Assembly (NCBI GenBank): GCA_020002185.1
Contig: CM034538.1
Coordinates: forward strand, 67,182,211 to 67,246,210
DNA from: Paraescarpia echinospica
Taxonomy: Eukaryota > Annelida > Polychaeta > Sabellida > Siboglinidae
Direction: 5' to 3'
DNA: 64,000 nucleotides
Positions 60,827-64,000 of the stretch are shown here, piece by piece. The notes under the pieces were generated by a model that worked only from the letters and a program-made list of their open reading frames with translations, was not told the DNA's origin and searched no databases. Made by a program: the position numbers and the translations under genes. Within the stretch, counting starts at the first letter, position 1. Every line of letters starts with the position of its first letter.

Positions 60827-61185
60827 ATCTTGAAGTGATGTAATGTTAATATTACAGTGTAATTAACTTTGAAATGATGTAATGTTAATATTACAGTGTA
60901 ATTAACTTTGAAGTGACGTAATGTTAATATTACAGTGTAATGAACTTTGAAGTGACGTAATGTTAATATTACAGTGTAGTGAACTTTGAAGTGATGTAAT
61001 GTTAATGTTACAGTGTAAATAACTTTAAAGTGATGTAATGTTAATATTACAGTGCAATTAACTTTGAAGTTATGTTAATATTACAGTGTAATTAACTTTA
61101 AAGTGATGTAATGTTAATATTACAGTGTAATTAACTTTGAAGTGATGTAATGTTAGTATTACAGTGTAATTAACTTTGAAGTTGT
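60827..61185. repeat. 39-bp minisatellite, about 9 copies
   Basis: The unit is ctttgaagtgatgtaatgtt followed by aatattacagtgtaattaa. Copies vary (tgacg/tgatg, one shortened copy near 61060). Contains the palindrome-like gttaatattac. Confidence 0.95.
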
Positions 61186-61409
61186 GTAGTTGAGCTGTTG
61201 TGACGATGTATTATAAAGATCACACGAACCAACGAAAAAGTGGTTCTTGTGAAGAATGCTCACAGTATCATGGACAGAAAACACAAGTAATGAAGACATC
61301 CATAGGACATCTAATTTAATATGAAAGATCAAGCAGACGTGAAGAAACACTAATGCAAGACGTTTAATCAGACCTGAATTGCTAATGCAAGACGTTTAAA
61401 CTAGCTATC

Positions 61410-61580
61410 AACATCAGCTTCGACGTCAAACACACTGATGACACTGTGTCCATTAATTTTGTTCGAAAAGTTACAACTCGCCACTGAAGAACTTCGAGCT
61501 GCCTGTATCGCAAATTGGGTATAAAAATCAACCTCTCCAAACGCAAGACTATCACTAACTTCAACAAACAAACATTATCC
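61410..61580 (+). mobile_element. Very degenerate LINE RT fragment
   Basis: HTDDTVSINF (near 61428) resembles a YADDTV catalytic motif. After a frame change, LGIKINLSKRKTITN (near 61515) resembles the GLKINLSKTKTM motif of RTE-type LINEs, at about the expected spacing. Too short for family assignment. Confidence 0.4.
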
Positions 61581-64000
61581 TTTTAGAAAACGAATAGTTG
61601 GATAATGTGGTAGAATATATGTTTTTGTAGCACAGCAGGTCTACAGGGCGAATGTATACCATATATAAAGAACAACTTTCTATATTTCAAGTTCACCAGA
61701 TAACGTTGTGGCGAAGACGACGGGCGTATCGAAGATGCCAACCCAGTGTTTGTCGGTGCTGGGCGGCCCACAGACGACCTCCAGTGGTTGATTTGTCAAC
61801 TTCGCTGCTTCTTTGTAAGTTCGTTTACCGCGCACCATGACGTTGTTGAAGTTGTCTCAAACATTTGGAGTTGATAATGTTGCTTTGCAGGAGAATCCCT
61901 AAGGTTGCAACATTATAGGGATTTGAAAGAAGGCTTTTTCTATGAAAGACAACCAGCTAATGTACCAATGATAAGCGACAAAACTGCCGATTGTCAGCAT
62001 TGTTTCAGACGGCGCTTAACTGGCTACATGGTAACCTCCTTTTTTGTAACATTTTGATTGAGCGATATCAGAATTGCCAACGCAGAATCGCACCAAGAAC
62101 AACTTCGTATTGAGAGAAAACACACATTCAATTACACATCCTCGTTAACATTAAATTGCACTGTTCTGAATAGTGCTACTACAATTGCACTATAATCGTA
62201 ATTAATTACATATTATGAATTACACATGTATTTAATCCAACCCTATTGCCGAAAAAGATGGCTAGCTTGTTTGTACGAAACATATAAAACAACTGTTTCG
62301 TGTTTAAAACCATTTTTGGGGCAAACCAATTAATTTATGGAACTGGAAACATCTTTATTTGACAGATAACAAATACATATAATAAATTTTCATAATCAAG
62401 AAACATAATATATGCCGGGAAACTCTCGTTAGGCTCGTAACACGTAGGCCGCTAACGTGAGAGTCAACCGCCGGTTAGTCTTTCTAAGTAAGTAAAAGTG
62501 TCTATTGTCCTTCTACACTGACTGTGGTGCACAGACCATATTTAGGTTTGTCTTATTTTGGGGAAGCCGGATTGTTTGGTTTTATAAAACTAGAATAATG
62601 TCCCTGCATGGGGCACCAGATATTTCGTTTAGAAAATGTCATCATTGGGGGTTTAATTGTGGGTTATGTTAGATTTTGTGAACAAAATATTTAATATGCA
62701 ATGTGGTGAGTGAGTTAGAAGGGTTCATTTGAGTACGGGCTATAACCGAAAACAAAACGTTTTAAAAAAACGTGTTCAAACCATAGTGATATAAATCAAC
62801 AATAGGCATTTCAATGTATTCTACAGCTGAACTTATTTTGTCAATTTTGTTTTTCAGAATAGTACGTTTTATTTATAAGGTCTAGACATCAGTGAACTAC
62901 GTCTCTAATGTTTAACTCACTAAAACAGGAACATGTACCATTTTCAAAAGGGGCCATATAAAATATACCACGCCATGGTAATTGGACGGTGTCCATTGGA
63001 TGGAATCCATTTACCACAAGGTCCGTCTACAATTGCACTCCGAAAGCACACATATATTTTGTTTGGCCTTAACTGGCTTCTTGTTTACAGGCGTGTAGAT
63101 GGGGTTGCTTAATTTTGTTAGGCTGCGCTTGGTTTTTATTCAGGGATCAGTTATTGGATAGTCCTACGTGCTTACGTTTGCACGTTCGGTTTTCGCGCGA
63201 TTCATTTATATTTTATTATTTATACTTATAGGGCCTGTACGCACTTGCTTTGTAACAGTATACTTATTTGGGCCAAATAAAAACATATGTATATATATGT
63301 ATGTGTGTTTATCATTTCCTATGTCAGATGCACCTCATTGCTGCATAGTCTTATGTCTTAGTTCAGATTATGTATTTTCTCATTAAACCCACGTGCACTT
63401 TTAACCGTCCGTTGACCAGCCTAGGGTTCGCCTATACCAGATGACCCTCGCCACGGCCCTGGGCAGTTTTACTCGCTGTTTAAGTGCCCATTTACGAGGT
63501 AATTACCACATAGAGCAAACGTCTTCACTGGTCCGCCGGGCCATCACCCGACGGGGACACTGCGGAATGAAAACGACCCCGGCACAATCACAATAACAAG
63601 GTTATTAACGAAAAATGTTTTCACAGATTCGTTGCACAGTGTGGCACCCGTGCGACAAAGTGTAATTTTCCATGTCAACTTACTGTAAACAATCACCGTC
63701 AAAACAATTGGTAATTACACTTTTGTTGTATTTAACAGTCGTGTTTATCTTTTCTTCAGTCTCGGAAGCTATTTGCGATCTTCGCCAGACTCATTGCTGC
63801 TAACTTAGATGACAAAGACAGCAGAAAGTTACCAAAATGTTTGACCTTACTTAAGAAAAATTTGACGTGTGAAATACAAAAATGAGTAATTGTTTGAAAC
63901 TACCAGTCTTATTATTATATTCACGTAGAAAAGATTATTAAGCTTCTACACACGAAAAAAGCACAAACATTCAACTTTTCGCTAAAAAGGAAACGGGCGA
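61581..64000. other. Mostly unique AT-rich non-coding DNA
   Basis: No gene recognised. A patch at 62965-63025 (ccatggtaattggac, ggaatccatttaccac) resembles the apex and arm of the foldback at 48389-48705. GC-richer sequence lies at 63400-63600. The remaining open frames are short. Confidence 0.45.

Overview
The window looks like nuclear DNA from an invertebrate animal, most likely a marine lophotrochozoan such as a mollusc; that placement is an inference. The evidence is one intron-interrupted SIX-family homeobox exon, several families of non-LTR retrotransposon remnants of metazoan type, very abundant TA, CA and GA microsatellites, many minisatellites, and no prokaryotic gene organisation. 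Almost all of the 64 kb is non-coding.

The only confident host gene is exon 1 of a Six3/Six6 (Optix) transcription factor on the minus strand at 13320-13906. It is followed by a canonical splice donor and preceded (to the right) by a GC-rich promoter-like region at 13907-14440. Exon 2 was not recognised; it may lie to the left of the window or be too diverged to read by eye. If it lies outside, the leftmost 13.3 kb is intron. Islands of higher GC and lower repeat content at about 3990-4560, 6880-7260, 8395-9000 and 17990-18560 are candidate regulatory sequence for this gene.

Layout. 1-13.3 kb: presumed Six3/6 intron or downstream DNA with microsatellites, a 29-bp minisatellite, a hAT-like candidate and a LINE 3' tail. 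13.3-14.4 kb: the Six3/6 exon and its upstream region. 14.4-24.8 kb: upstream DNA with foldback repeats, 51-, 23- and 25-bp minisatellites, and a homopurine tract of nearly 600 bp. 24.8-36 kb: a graveyard of at least five LINE fragments on both strands plus terminal-inverted-repeat elements. 36-43 kb: mostly unique DNA with an unassigned 168-codon ORF and a promoter-like YY1/E2F/CRE cluster. 43.2-46.1 kb: a nearly full-length ORF2 of a CR1-like LINE, inactivated by stops. 46-64 kb: more tandem arrays, including a 79-bp satellite-like array, a 39-bp array and a G-rich minisatellite of about 1.2 kb, plus a large foldback repeat and a diverged tandem duplication.

The most unusual recurring structure is a set of long, often nearly perfect inverted repeats (foldbacks), several of which have a TA or CA microsatellite at the apex. 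Some microsatellites also flip polarity from CA to TG in mid-array. I did not find a defence system, operon or CRISPR array. Nearly all other long open frames are translations of simple repeats.
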